Source: JANXXV01 sp038230275 (GTDB taxonomy: Bacteria > Acidobacteriota > Terriglobia > Bryobacterales > Bryobacteraceae). Taken from it: a stretch of DNA of 38,347 nt. Within the stretch, counting starts at the first letter, position 1. Each line of letters begins with the position of its first letter. The DNA is taken from contig JBBRNO010000051.1 of the NCBI GenBank assembly GCA_038230275.1, positions 1-38,347 of the forward strand. The letters are read 5' to 3'. A program made the translations under genes and the position numbers. Positions 9,193-15,934 of the stretch are shown one piece after another. Under the pieces are notes generated by a model that saw only the letters and a program-made list of their open reading frames with translations, made no database searches and had not been told where the DNA came from.

Positions 9193-10187
9193 TTACTTTT
9201 TTTACCAGAGCGCTGGGGATTGCCGGAACCGCTGCATTGCTTTTCGCACAGACACCTGCGGCGCAGGTTCCCAATCCGAATTCACAATATCGGATTGGTC
9301 CGGATTCCATGCCGCAGGAAGGAGTGCCGAAGGGAGAGATCCGCGGACCATTCACGCTGCCCAGCAGTGTTTATGCGGGCACGCAACACACATATTGGGT
9401 TTATGTGCCGGCGCAGTACGATCCTGCCGTTCCAGCGAGCCTGATGATTTTCCAGGACGGACAGGCATTCAAGAACGAAGATGGCGATTTGAGGGCGCAG
9501 AACGTGATGGACAACCTGATTTACCGCCGCGAGATTCCGGTGATGATTGGCGTGTTCATTAACCCCGGCCGGACACCGGAGCAGCCCGAGCCAAACCCGA
9601 AGGAATGGGGAGATCGAACCACCAACCGGCCCACCGAGTACAACACGCCGGACGATAAGTACGCGCGGGTGATCACCGAAGAACTGATGCCGGCGTTATA
9701 CAAGGATTACAAGATTTCAAAAGACCCCGAGCAGCACGGAATCGGCGGCGCCAGTTCCGGGGCAATTGCGGCCTTCGCGGTAGCCTGGGAGCGTCCGAAC
9801 GAGTTTCGAAAAGTATTGAGCATTGTGGGCAGTTTCGTCAATCTGCGGGGCGGGCAAGTCTATCCGGAGCGGGTGCTGGAGAGCCCGAAGAAGCCAATCC
9901 GTATCTTCCTCTGCGACGGGCGCAACGATAACCGCGGGATGGGCCGGGGCGGCGCTGGCTACGATGAGAAGCGGGACTGGTTCTTTCAGAATGTCCGGTT
10001 GATGAAGGCGCTGACGCAGAAGGGATATGACGTGAATTACTCCTGGGGCATGAATCTTCACGGGCAGAAGTTCGGCGGCGCCATACTGCCCGAGATGATG
10101 CGCTGGCTATGGCGCGATGGTCCGGTTTCCACCGATCCGAACGATGCCGTGGAGCGGGGATTCCGCCAACCCACGACATCGAAATAA
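9189..10187 (+). CDS. Exported esterase, enterochelin-esterase-like (PF00756)
   Basis: 332 residues from the ATG that overlaps the DUF1552 stop (ATGA). A longer frame from 9099 exists but would run through the coupled upstream gene and mask the signal peptide MITFFTRALGIAGTAALLFA. The alpha/beta-hydrolase esterase D pattern is plain: strand and oxyanion region SLMIFQDGQAF (residues 84-94), nucleophile motif GGASSG with Ser190, and a C-terminal LHGQKFGG that supplies the likely catalytic His. Proteins of this type cleave esters of sugars or siderophores. Its location at the end of the haem-protein unit suggests it supplies or processes the substrate of that exported system (inference). Its stop is 6 nt from the convergent PQQ remnant. 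Confidence 0.85.
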   Translation: MITFFTRALGIAGTAALLFAQTPAAQVPNPNSQYRIGPDSMPQEGVPKGEIRGPFTLPSSVYAGTQHTYWVYVPAQYDPAVPASLMIFQDGQAFKNEDGDLRAQNVMDNLIYRREIPVMIGVFINPGRTPEQPEPNPKEWGDRTTNRPTEYNTPDDKYARVITEELMPALYKDYKISKDPEQHGIGGASSGAIAAFAVAWERPNEFRKVLSIVGSFVNLRGGQVYPERVLESPKKPIRIFLCDGRNDNRGMGRGGAGYDEKRDWFFQNVRLMKALTQKGYDVNYSWGMNLHGQKFGGAILPEMMRWLWRDGPVSTDPNDAVERGFRQPTTSK

Positions 10188-10193
10188 GACTGC

Positions 10194-10517
10194 CTATTTG
10201 ACTGGTTTAGCCTTGCCGGGACGGGCATCTTCTTCGCCAGGGGGCGGTGCGTTCACACTTCGCCCGCCGCCAATCATCAACGGTTTTGTTTCCCAGTTGT
10301 AGTCGGGGCGCGGGCCGAAGTTCTCAGCCTTCCATCTCCAGGCAATCTCCAACTGCTTTACGTTTGAGGCGTTGATTTGGTCAAGCGGCGCATACTTGGT
10401 GCTGCCGGCGTCTCCGCCATAGAAGCGCCATTCGCCCTTTGTCGCGCCTTGTTGCGCGTAGATATGGGGAACCAGCAGGACGGACAAGGTCAGCAGGCGC
10501 AATCGAGAAAGTTTCAT
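10194..10517 (-). pseudogene. PQQ-dependent dehydrogenase remnant (N-terminus only)
   Basis: 107 residues. After a signal peptide (MKLSRLRLLTLSVLLVPHIYA) it shows the start of a quinoprotein alcohol/glucose dehydrogenase: EWRFYGGDAGSTKYAPLDQI followed by KQLEIAWRWKAENFGPRPDY and ETKPLM. Full-length family members run to some 650-700 residues with an eight-bladed propeller; here the match stops after about 80 residues and the frame continues as a Pro/Lys-rich tail (ARPGKAKPVK). The likeliest cause is a large deletion that removed the propeller and joined the N-terminus to the far C-terminal tail in frame. The ATG overlaps the stop of the cytochrome gene (10514-10517), so the coupled operon structure survived. 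The product could still be made and exported but cannot bind PQQ. Confidence 0.75.
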
Positions 10518-10897
10518 GGTTTTGGTTCGATCAAAATATCGTTTAGGACTGTTGCGTCGGATTCCAAATCAGTTTCACCCGCCGGGAAGCCATTGGCGCT
10601 TAACAGGTAGGCAATCAATTCCGTGCATTGCCGGCGGCTCAACTTGCCTGGGCCATCCGATGGCATGGTCTTGCGTGTGAAGTCGACCAGATCGCCCACG
10701 GACTTACCGTTCCACCGATCGAGAAAATCCCGATCCACCAGCGGCGGAGAATTTTCACCCCCAAGTAACGCTTCGCCATGACAGCGGGCGCACTGGGTGT
10801 TGTAGGCCTGCTGTCCGCGGCTGGCCTGTTCCCTGGAATAAACGCCTTTCCATACGGAGCGTGAAGCGCCAATCGCGGAGCTAACCAGAATCAGCAA
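10514..10897 (-). CDS. Small cytochrome c
   Basis: 127 residues as read from a TTG at 10895-10897. One class I c-type domain: CARCH (residues 36-40) and a probable axial Met in KTMPSDGP (Met78), then SRRQCTELIAYLLSANGFPAG. Such cytochromes are electron acceptors for PQQ dehydrogenases and are often encoded beside them, matching the coupled remnant downstream (ATGA overlap). The start is unclear. The TTG cuts into the hydrophobic core of an apparent signal peptide, while in-frame sequence further upstream (HALQRHFGLLLILVSSAIG) looks like a full signal but has no ATG/GTG/TTG before the TGA at 10931. An ATG at 10921-10923 is in another frame, so a small frameshift near the start is possible. With its partner destroyed, its present role is uncertain. 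Confidence 0.75.
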   Translation of the reverse strand: MLILVSSAIGASRSVWKGVYSREQASRGQQAYNTQCARCHGEALLGGENSPPLVDRDFLDRWNGKSVGDLVDFTRKTMPSDGPGKLSRRQCTELIAYLLSANGFPAGETDLESDATVLNDILIEPKP

Positions 10898-10948
10898 CAG
10901 GCCGAAGTGGCGTTGAAGCGCATGAGGACCTCAAACCAGGAAGTCGAA

Positions 10949-11821
10949 TTACTTCGCGGGCGACATTCCTACATCGCCCATCCAGTCCTGCAGACGCAAC
11001 AGCCAGCTGGATTTGATCACCGCGGTAGCGCCTGGCCGGTATCCGAATCCGTGTCCGCCGCTATTATAGATGTGCAGTTCGGCAGGCACGCCCGCCTGTT
11101 TCAAGGCCAGATACAAACTGGGAATCGCGGTGGATGGTCCGTGATCGTTGTCCGCGCACAACATGAATGCCGGCGGCGTGTCTTTGGTGACGGTCACACT
11201 CTCAGCACGGATTCCGGGATAGATCAGGATCTGATAGTCGGGCCTGGAACTTTGCCGTTCAATGGGGTCGGCCGCGCCGGCCTGGCCCGCGTCAAAGCGA
11301 GTGGAAGCCATCACGGCTACTTCCCCTCCGGCGGAAAAACCCATCACGCCCACCTTGGCCGGATTCACGCCCCATTCCTGCGAATGCGAACGCACCAGGC
11401 GCAATGCCCGCTGAGCGTCGGCGAACGGGTGCTCGGCGATCTTGTAAGTCGAGTCCGGTTCCCGGGCCAGGCGATACTTCAACACGAACGCGGTGACGCC
11501 GATGCCGTTCAGCCACTCCGCCACGTTCGTACCTTCGGTATCAATTGACAGGAAGCGATGTCCGCCTCCTGGCGCGATAATCATGGCCGCGCCAGTCGCC
11601 TTCTCTTTCGGCGCCAGATAGATGATCAACGAAGGGTTGTGAATGTTCGAAACTTTGAGTGAATCCCCGGGCTTGGCCGGTGCGGTGACCACTTCCTTCC
11701 TCTCGGCCATGCCTTCGGAACCAGGGGCGCCTCCGGACCAGAGTGGCAACACATCGCCGTTCTTCCAGGCAAAGGCGCAAGGGGCTAGCAGAAGCATTGT
11801 TGCAAAAGATATTTTGAACAT
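10949..11821 (-). CDS. Exported alpha/beta hydrolase (acetyl xylan esterase-like)
   Basis: 290 residues from the ATG at 11819-11821. The frame is open further upstream to 12079, but that part is Arg-rich with no start signal, whereas this ATG opens a signal peptide (MFKISFATMLLLAPCAFA). Lipase/esterase landmarks: oxyanion loop APGGGHRF (residues 84-91), a nucleophile elbow GFSAGGE with Ser163, acid residue in CADNDHGP (Asp224 or Asp226) and catalytic His257 in SGGHGFGYRP. The pattern fits the BD-FAE/acetyl-xylan-esterase type that removes acetyl groups from plant polysaccharides. It lies 51 nt upstream of the cytochrome gene on the same strand and could share its transcript. A purine run GAGAGAAAA just before the ATG is a weak ribosome site. 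Confidence 0.85.
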   Translation of the reverse strand: MFKISFATMLLLAPCAFAWKNGDVLPLWSGGAPGSEGMAERKEVVTAPAKPGDSLKVSNIHNPSLIIYLAPKEKATGAAMIIAPGGGHRFLSIDTEGTNVAEWLNGIGVTAFVLKYRLAREPDSTYKIAEHPFADAQRALRLVRSHSQEWGVNPAKVGVMGFSAGGEVAVMASTRFDAGQAGAADPIERQSSRPDYQILIYPGIRAESVTVTKDTPPAFMLCADNDHGPSTAIPSLYLALKQAGVPAELHIYNSGGHGFGYRPGATAVIKSSWLLRLQDWMGDVGMSPAK

Positions 11822-12017
11822 CGGAGTTTTCTCTCTATTCCCGCCACATGAATCGGCCCAACCTGGAAGTATACACAAATCGGCCGCAAAAGACCCGCTG
11901 AGATACACGTTTATAGCGGAGATGGGGTGCCGGGGAAGGGGAGTGGAGGCGCATCGGCGTCCGCGCTGAACTGGTGGGAGGGAATATGCCCTCCACTCTC
12001 CCCGGTCTCTCCGGAAT

Positions 12018-12348
12018 TTGCGCCGCTCGTTTGTCCTGGTGCTCACGCGGCGGGCGGAACAATCTGACGCGACGATCACTGCCGGCCTAATTCTCTATAA
12101 GCAGAAATGCGAAGTGTGTCATGGGTCCGACGGCTTCGGAAAGTCGTACGCAGGCGCGGGCCTGTATCCACGACCCATCGATTTGCGGGGGCCGGAAATT
12201 GCGAAGAGTACCGACGGAGAACTGTTCTACTTCATTCAGAACGGAATTCGCATTCAGTGCCATTCCCAAGGAAAATACTACGATTGGCCGGCTGGCTTTC
12301 AGGTTGGCAAAAAGCTGGGAGAGTTTTGGGAACTGGAGGAGCAGAAGC
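12018..12348 (+). pseudogene. Cytochrome c remnant
   Basis: The frame beginning near 12018 reads ILYKQKCEVCHGSDGFGKSY followed by GAGLYPRPIDLRGPEI and DGELFYFIQNGIR, a recognisable small cytochrome c with one CEVCH motif. After about 12255 the expected continuation (a Met-containing loop and a C-terminal helix) is not found in this frame; neighbouring frames give only scraps. No signal peptide or ribosome site is visible before it. I read it as a gene decayed by frameshift and 3' loss. It is directly followed by another haem-protein remnant. Confidence 0.6.
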
Positions 12349-12696
12349 TCGGAAAACAACGCGCTACTGAGAAAGCACGCGAATGCCTTGTGTCTCGATT
12401 GTGGTGGGCTGGCGTCGCCGAACGGACCGCGCGCAGCGACAATCGAACAACAGACGCATCACAAAGTGGGCAGCCCGGGCAATGAATGCAGCTCCTGCCA
12501 CATGCCCAAGATTGAATAGACGCTTGCCGACGTCAACCTGAGGAGCCACACCTTCAAGTTCATCCCGCCTTCTGCGACTGAAACGATGAAGATTCCCAAT
12601 TCCTGCAATACATGCCACACAGACAAGACCGCCAAGTGGGCCGTAGACGAGCTCAAGAAGTGCCCGGAGGTTTCGCCTTGGAGAATGGCACAATGA
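12349..12696 (+). pseudogene. Multihaem cytochrome remnant (doubled-CXXCH type)
   Basis: Reading in one frame from 12349: LRKHANALCLDCGGLASPNG, then PRAATIEQQTHHKVGSPGNE, CSSCHMPKIE, a TAG at 12517-12519, and without any shift SHTFKFIPPSATETMKIPNS, CNTCHTDKTAKWAVDELKK, SPWRMAQ and TGA at 12694-12696. The spacing of CxxCH motifs resembles the C-terminal part of multihaem c-type cytochromes of the cytochrome c3/NrfA-like, TPR-associated group. Decay signs are the in-frame TAG, a first haem motif changed to CLDCGG (His lost) and absence of the N-terminal part. The downstream frame is otherwise perfectly preserved, so the damage looks recent. Confidence 0.7.
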
Positions 12697-12836
12697 TTCC
12701 AGAAATCTTATTTGTGGTTGCCGGGATGTGGATGATCGGCTGCGGTCTGTCACGGAAACCCACGGTCACAGTTTACGTCAGTGAAATCCAGGTCTGCGCT
12801 TTCAACCCCTCGATGGGAAATGGGCTACTGTAGGTT

Positions 12837-13007
12837 GTGTTCTCCGCGAGCTGTCCACATTGCAGATCCGTCGATTTCAGAAGCGTCGGCGCGCGCAACT
12901 CCTTCGAAAAAGCGCTGCAATGGATACTGCTTCCTTATCGGTGCTCCCTGTGCGGCAGGCATTGCCTGGTGTTTCGATGGCTGGCTCCTACTGAGGGTAC
13001 GGCGTAA
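12837..13007 (+). CDS. Small zinc-ribbon protein
   Basis: 56 residues from a GTG at 12837-12839 to TAA at 13005-13007; the frame is closed by TAG just upstream. It carries two CxxC pairs, CPHC (residues 7-10) and CSLC (34-37), separated by RNSFEKALQWILLPYR, a hydrophobic/basic helix, and continues GRHCLVFRWLAP. This matches a type of tiny acidobacterial protein with a zinc ribbon split by an amphipathic segment. The function is unknown. No strong ribosome site precedes the GTG. Because its neighbours are all decayed, it could be a leftover 3' fragment of a longer gene, but the motif pairs are intact and no stop interrupts them. Confidence 0.5.
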   Translation: MFSASCPHCRSVDFRSVGARNSFEKALQWILLPYRCSLCGRHCLVFRWLAPTEGTA

Positions 13008-13148
13008 CGTCAACATTTTCTCATTGAAGGATCAGTGTGGAGGCGGTAGCGCCGCGCGGCTAGGCATCCTTCTTTGGTTTGGATTTGGTCTACTTCTAAA
13101 GCACCCTCGATGCCGACGAAGGGGAGGCGCAGAGTGGTAAACGCTGGC

Positions 13149-14134
13149 TCACGCAATCCGCCTTTGTTGGAACTTCAAGGAGAGCTTTTGCTTGGACTTT
13201 TGCATTTCCTCGGCCGCCCGGATGTCGGTCTGGTCTCGCGCCGTTTGCTCTAATTGCTGGATCGTCACGTCTCCTTTCAGTTGACCGGCCAGCCCAGGCA
13301 ACTGGCGCAAAATCTCTCATGGTGTCGCATACCACCGGTACACGCTCTTGATTTTGCCCTTGGCGTTGACCACCTGCTCAGGGACGGCGCAGGGACGGCG
13401 AAAGTTCACGTAAGGATTGAAGTACTCCTTAGAGAATGTCTCGATCGCTGCCGCGAGCGGCGCCGCGATATGGGTGTAGCGCATGTGTTGCTGATCACTG
13501 CCCCATACTTGGTTTCGGCCAAACCATTGCCGTTGCCGCGACTTGGTCTGCTCGACCAGCAGTTTCTTTAGCAGCCCATTCCCCGTACGGTTGATGAACT
13601 CGCTCCCATTTGGGGAATGAAAATCCTGGATGCGGAAGGGAAACTGTTCCAGCATTGCTTTCAGCACTGGCAGCAACTAGGCCTCGCTTATCTGGGAAGT
13701 GACTCCCAGGGCCTCCCATTGCGTCAATTGGTCAACGGCGTTGCTATGATGCACGCCATTCACTCGTTCCTGTGTGGCTGGCCCGCTCAGGGTCTCGTGC
13801 GCCGTATCCACTGCTGCCAGCAGATTGACATCGTCCCGCTTGTAGCGCTGCGGAAACACATGTCGCCTATAGGCCTTAGTCTTGACCTCCTCCCCGCTCA
13901 ATACACCGTGATCCATCGCGTCGTTTGCGCCCGGCTCAATCCCGTCGTCTTTTCGAGGTACCGCCTCACTAACCCTTGCCCGCTTCGCTTCAACTTGCCG
14001 TAGCCTTGCCGACGCAACAGCTCATTCGCGGAGCTGTACACTTCGCCTCGGCTCCGACCCTGAAATTCCAGATCATCACTGGCCTCTCAGAACGCCTGAA
14101 TTCCTTCCAGGCTCAATCCATCTCCTGCTTGCAT
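13149..14134 (-). pseudogene. Integrase-type transposase, decayed
   Basis: Read on minus from the ATG at 14132-14134: MQAGDGLSLEGIQAF, TGA (14087-14089), then EASDDLEFQGRSRGEVYSSA, the helix-turn-helix part and YLEKTTGLSRAQTTRW. After a frameshift near 13900 come KAYRRHVFPQRYKRDD and AVDTAHETLSGPATQ. About 80-100 residues, including the first catalytic Asp region, are then missing. The frame resumes with SNAVDQLTQWEALGVTSQIS, a TAG (13677-13679) where Trp is expected, QFPFRIQDFHSPNGSEFINR (rve-type core), a TGA (about 13318-13320) where Trp is expected, and the helical end EILRQLPGLAGQLKGDVTIQ to a final TGA at 13149. It is the integrase catalytic (rve, DDE) type. No flanking terminal inverted repeats or target duplication were found. 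Confidence 0.8.
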
Positions 14135-14310
14135 TGTGACTATCAATGTTCAGCATGGCCGGGCTCATCTTTTGTGCGATTAGACATTCGTCTAGCGCAT
14201 TGTATTGGCGTAGCTTATCCTAGTACCTGCTGCTTCCCGTCACCAGCAGCGCGCTCCCTCGAATGGGTGTGAACGCTCCGTCAGCGAATAAAGGTGTCGT
14301 TGACCGAATC

Positions 14311-14893
14311 ATGACCGAATTATTGCGGCCGAGCGCGAGTTTTGACGAATGGGACAGGAGAGAGGGAACGCCGGGACCCATGGGGGTGACGTGGGTATCC
14401 TCCTTGAATGCGTGGAATTTCGCCCTCTACACGCGGCGGGCGACTAGCGTCACGCTCTTGCTCTACACGGCTCAGGATCCGGTGACACCGGTGTTTGAAG
14501 AGCGCCTCAATCCACGAACGGGGGATGATCGCATTCCGTAAGAGTCATCCGTCCATAGCGCGCAGCCAGTTCTGGCGTGAAGACGTCAGTTGGTATGGCA
14601 ATGGTGGTAAGGATCCCGATTTTTCTCCTGGCGGTCAGACGCTTGCCTATTGCCTGCGCGGAGGGAGCCTGAACGACGACGACATCTACGTGATGGTGAA
14701 CGCCGGGGCGAACGAGGCGCGCTTTCAAATTCAGGAGGGGAACGCCGGCGACTGGTTGCTTGTAGCCGACACCAGCCTTCCCAGCCCGCGCGATTTCGTG
14801 GAGCCCGCCGACCGGAAAGGCTTGAAATCATCTGCTTATCTGGTTGGCGCAAGATCCACCGTAGTGCTGTGCAAACCGCCCAGGCCTTCATGA
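14311..14893 (+). pseudogene. glgX: GlgX-type debranching enzyme remnant, catalytic domain deleted
   Basis: The first part (ATG at 14311) reads REGTPGPMGVTWVSSLNAWN and FALYTRRATSVTLLLYT, the N-terminal CBM48-like module of isoamylase/GlgX enzymes, up to about 14510. In a different frame the sequence then continues AFRKSHPSIARSQFWREDVS, WYG, GGQTLAYCLRGGS, DDIYVMVNAGANEA and FVEPADRKGLKSSAYLVGAR with STVVLCKP, the C-terminal all-beta domain of the same family, ending TGA at 14891-14893. Normal members have about 700 residues; roughly 450-500, with the whole (beta/alpha)8 barrel, are missing, and the junction (about 14505-14530) changes frame. The enzyme would have hydrolysed alpha-1,6 branches of glycogen. 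Confidence 0.82.
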
Positions 14894-15199
14894 AATCGCG
14901 AGAGTCCACTCAAAGCGATGGAAGAAACGCGGCTAGCCGTATGTTTCACCCCTGCAATGTCGCGCTCGGGGAGCCAAACTATTTCTCTCCTAACTCAAAC
15001 TCGCCTTTTGTCAACACCCTCGGCCGTCGACTGTCTGCCGTAGCCTCGCAAGATAGCCCTGATCCCGCCACACATTTCCGGACGATCGTATTCTCTGCTT
15101 CCGACCTCGGAGAGCTATTGTAGTTGGTCCGGCCGGTCCACGGCCCGGCCGTTTCGCCTTATTTCTCTGTCTCTCCGGAGCACGCCCCCGGGTGGTTAA
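14894..15199. other. Non-coding stretch with one G+C-rich hairpin
   Basis: No gene is visible in these 306 bp. At 15130-15151 a 7-bp stem (CGGCCGG/CCGGCCG) encloses an 8-nt loop and is followed on the plus strand by TTTCGCCTTATTT. It lies about 50 nt beyond the 3' end of the minus-strand hypothetical gene pair and could act as a weak terminator, but a clean T-run is missing on either side. Confidence 0.35.
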
Positions 15200-15460
15200 C
15201 TAGGCAACTTCGTACGGCTTGTATCCGTTCTTTATTAGAATGTCGCGCGCAACATCGAGACGATCAGGCGCCACATACAGGAAGGCCCCAATCCTCTCCG
15301 ATGCAAAGATCAAGCCGCCTTTGTACGCATCCGGCTCCACCAGATATTCAATCGAATAGGCAGTTAGCAACTGCTCCAATGCCAGCGCTTCTTTCAGTTT
15401 CTTCGCAATGTAGAGCAGGGACAGCTCTGTTTCGCCGAAGAATTCCGGTTCCCGCCGCAC
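15200..15460 (-). CDS. Conserved hypothetical protein (DUF2007-like size and layout)
   Basis: 86 residues from a GTG at 15458-15460, chosen because it follows the stop of the upstream gene by 4 nt; a further in-frame GTG at 15502 would overlap that gene by 38 nt and give 100 residues. The core reads LSLLYIAKKLKEALALEQLL, SIEYLVEPDAYKGG, and AFLYVAPDRLDVARDILIKN ending GYKPYEVA. This beta-alpha-beta layout, with an N-terminal helix that moves between two related halves, recalls the small DUF2007 putative signal-transducing proteins, though the similarity is weak. Cytoplasmic, no signal or membrane segment. It is probably co-transcribed with the 144-residue gene upstream. Confidence 0.65.
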   Translation of the reverse strand: MRREPEFFGETELSLLYIAKKLKEALALEQLLTAYSIEYLVEPDAYKGGLIFASERIGAFLYVAPDRLDVARDILIKNGYKPYEVA

Positions 15461-15464
15461 TTGT

Positions 15465-15899
15465 CTAACCGCGGACCCGGGCGGAAAATGCAGCGTAGGC
15501 ACCGGGGCTAGTCTTTTCCAGATGTTGAATCAAACGGTTTGAGACGGTCTCTAGATTCTTGTACAGGTTTTCGTTCTTGAACTGCGCACGCGCCTCCGGC
15601 AGCAGGTCCCGAATACGCTCCCAGCAGAACAACATTTCCAAGCCGCTCTGAAAAAACAATTCCTCGTTCAACACTCCGCCCGTGATGAAGGATGCCACCA
15701 TTTCCCAATAGCTGACGACCATCCGATAATAGGCGTTTGTGTCGTAGGCCGGCGGGCAGAGCTTGTTGAATTCTTCCATCGATTTCACTTTGAAGGATTT
15801 TGCGAACCAATCCCGCGCCTGGCGAAGCTTTTCCTCACGCCGCATCTCGTAGAGGCGCAAGATCAGATTGACGTCGTCGTAGGTAGCAGTATTAGCCAT
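15465..15899 (-). CDS. Conserved hypothetical protein, helical
   Basis: 144 residues. No family recognised with certainty. It is rich in predicted helix and aromatic residues (DDVNLILRLYEMRREEKLRQ, then YYRMVVSYWEMVASFITGG and LEMLFCWERIRDLLPEARAQ), with no signal peptide or true membrane span. The pattern resembles acidobacterial DUF4760-like helical proteins of unknown role. The start is secure: a strong AAGGAGA (15906-15912) stands 6 nt before the ATG. It is the first gene of a two-gene unit with the small protein downstream, and lies 35 nt below the ankyrin gene on the same strand, so it has its own good translation signal within a possibly longer transcript. Confidence 0.75.
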   Translation of the reverse strand: MANTATYDDVNLILRLYEMRREEKLRQARDWFAKSFKVKSMEEFNKLCPPAYDTNAYYRMVVSYWEMVASFITGGVLNEELFFQSGLEMLFCWERIRDLLPEARAQFKNENLYKNLETVSNRLIQHLEKTSPGAYAAFSARVRG

Positions 15900-15905
15900 G
15901 TTAAA

Positions 15906-15912
15906 TCTCCTT
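15906..15912 (-). promoter_or_regulatory. Strong ribosome binding site
   Basis: Minus-strand AAGGAGA, 6 nt before the ATG at 15899. It is one of the best Shine-Dalgarno matches in the window and fixes the start of the 144-residue protein. Confidence 0.7.
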
Positions 15913-15934
15913 GAAGGAACGGTGATCTTTCAGG

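Noticed and set aside
12697..13148. Possible longer gene around the zinc-ribbon frame
   Set aside because: Only 12837-13007 has motif support; the frame is closed just upstream by TAG at 12831-12833, and the other frames show no pattern.
14135..14310. Terminal inverted repeat or attachment site of the transposase remnant
   Set aside because: I compared the sequence beyond both ends of the remnant by eye and saw no matching inverted repeat or target duplication.
15130..15151. Rho-independent terminator
   Set aside because: The G+C-rich stem is real but neither side has a proper T-run, so I kept it only as a note within the non-coding stretch.
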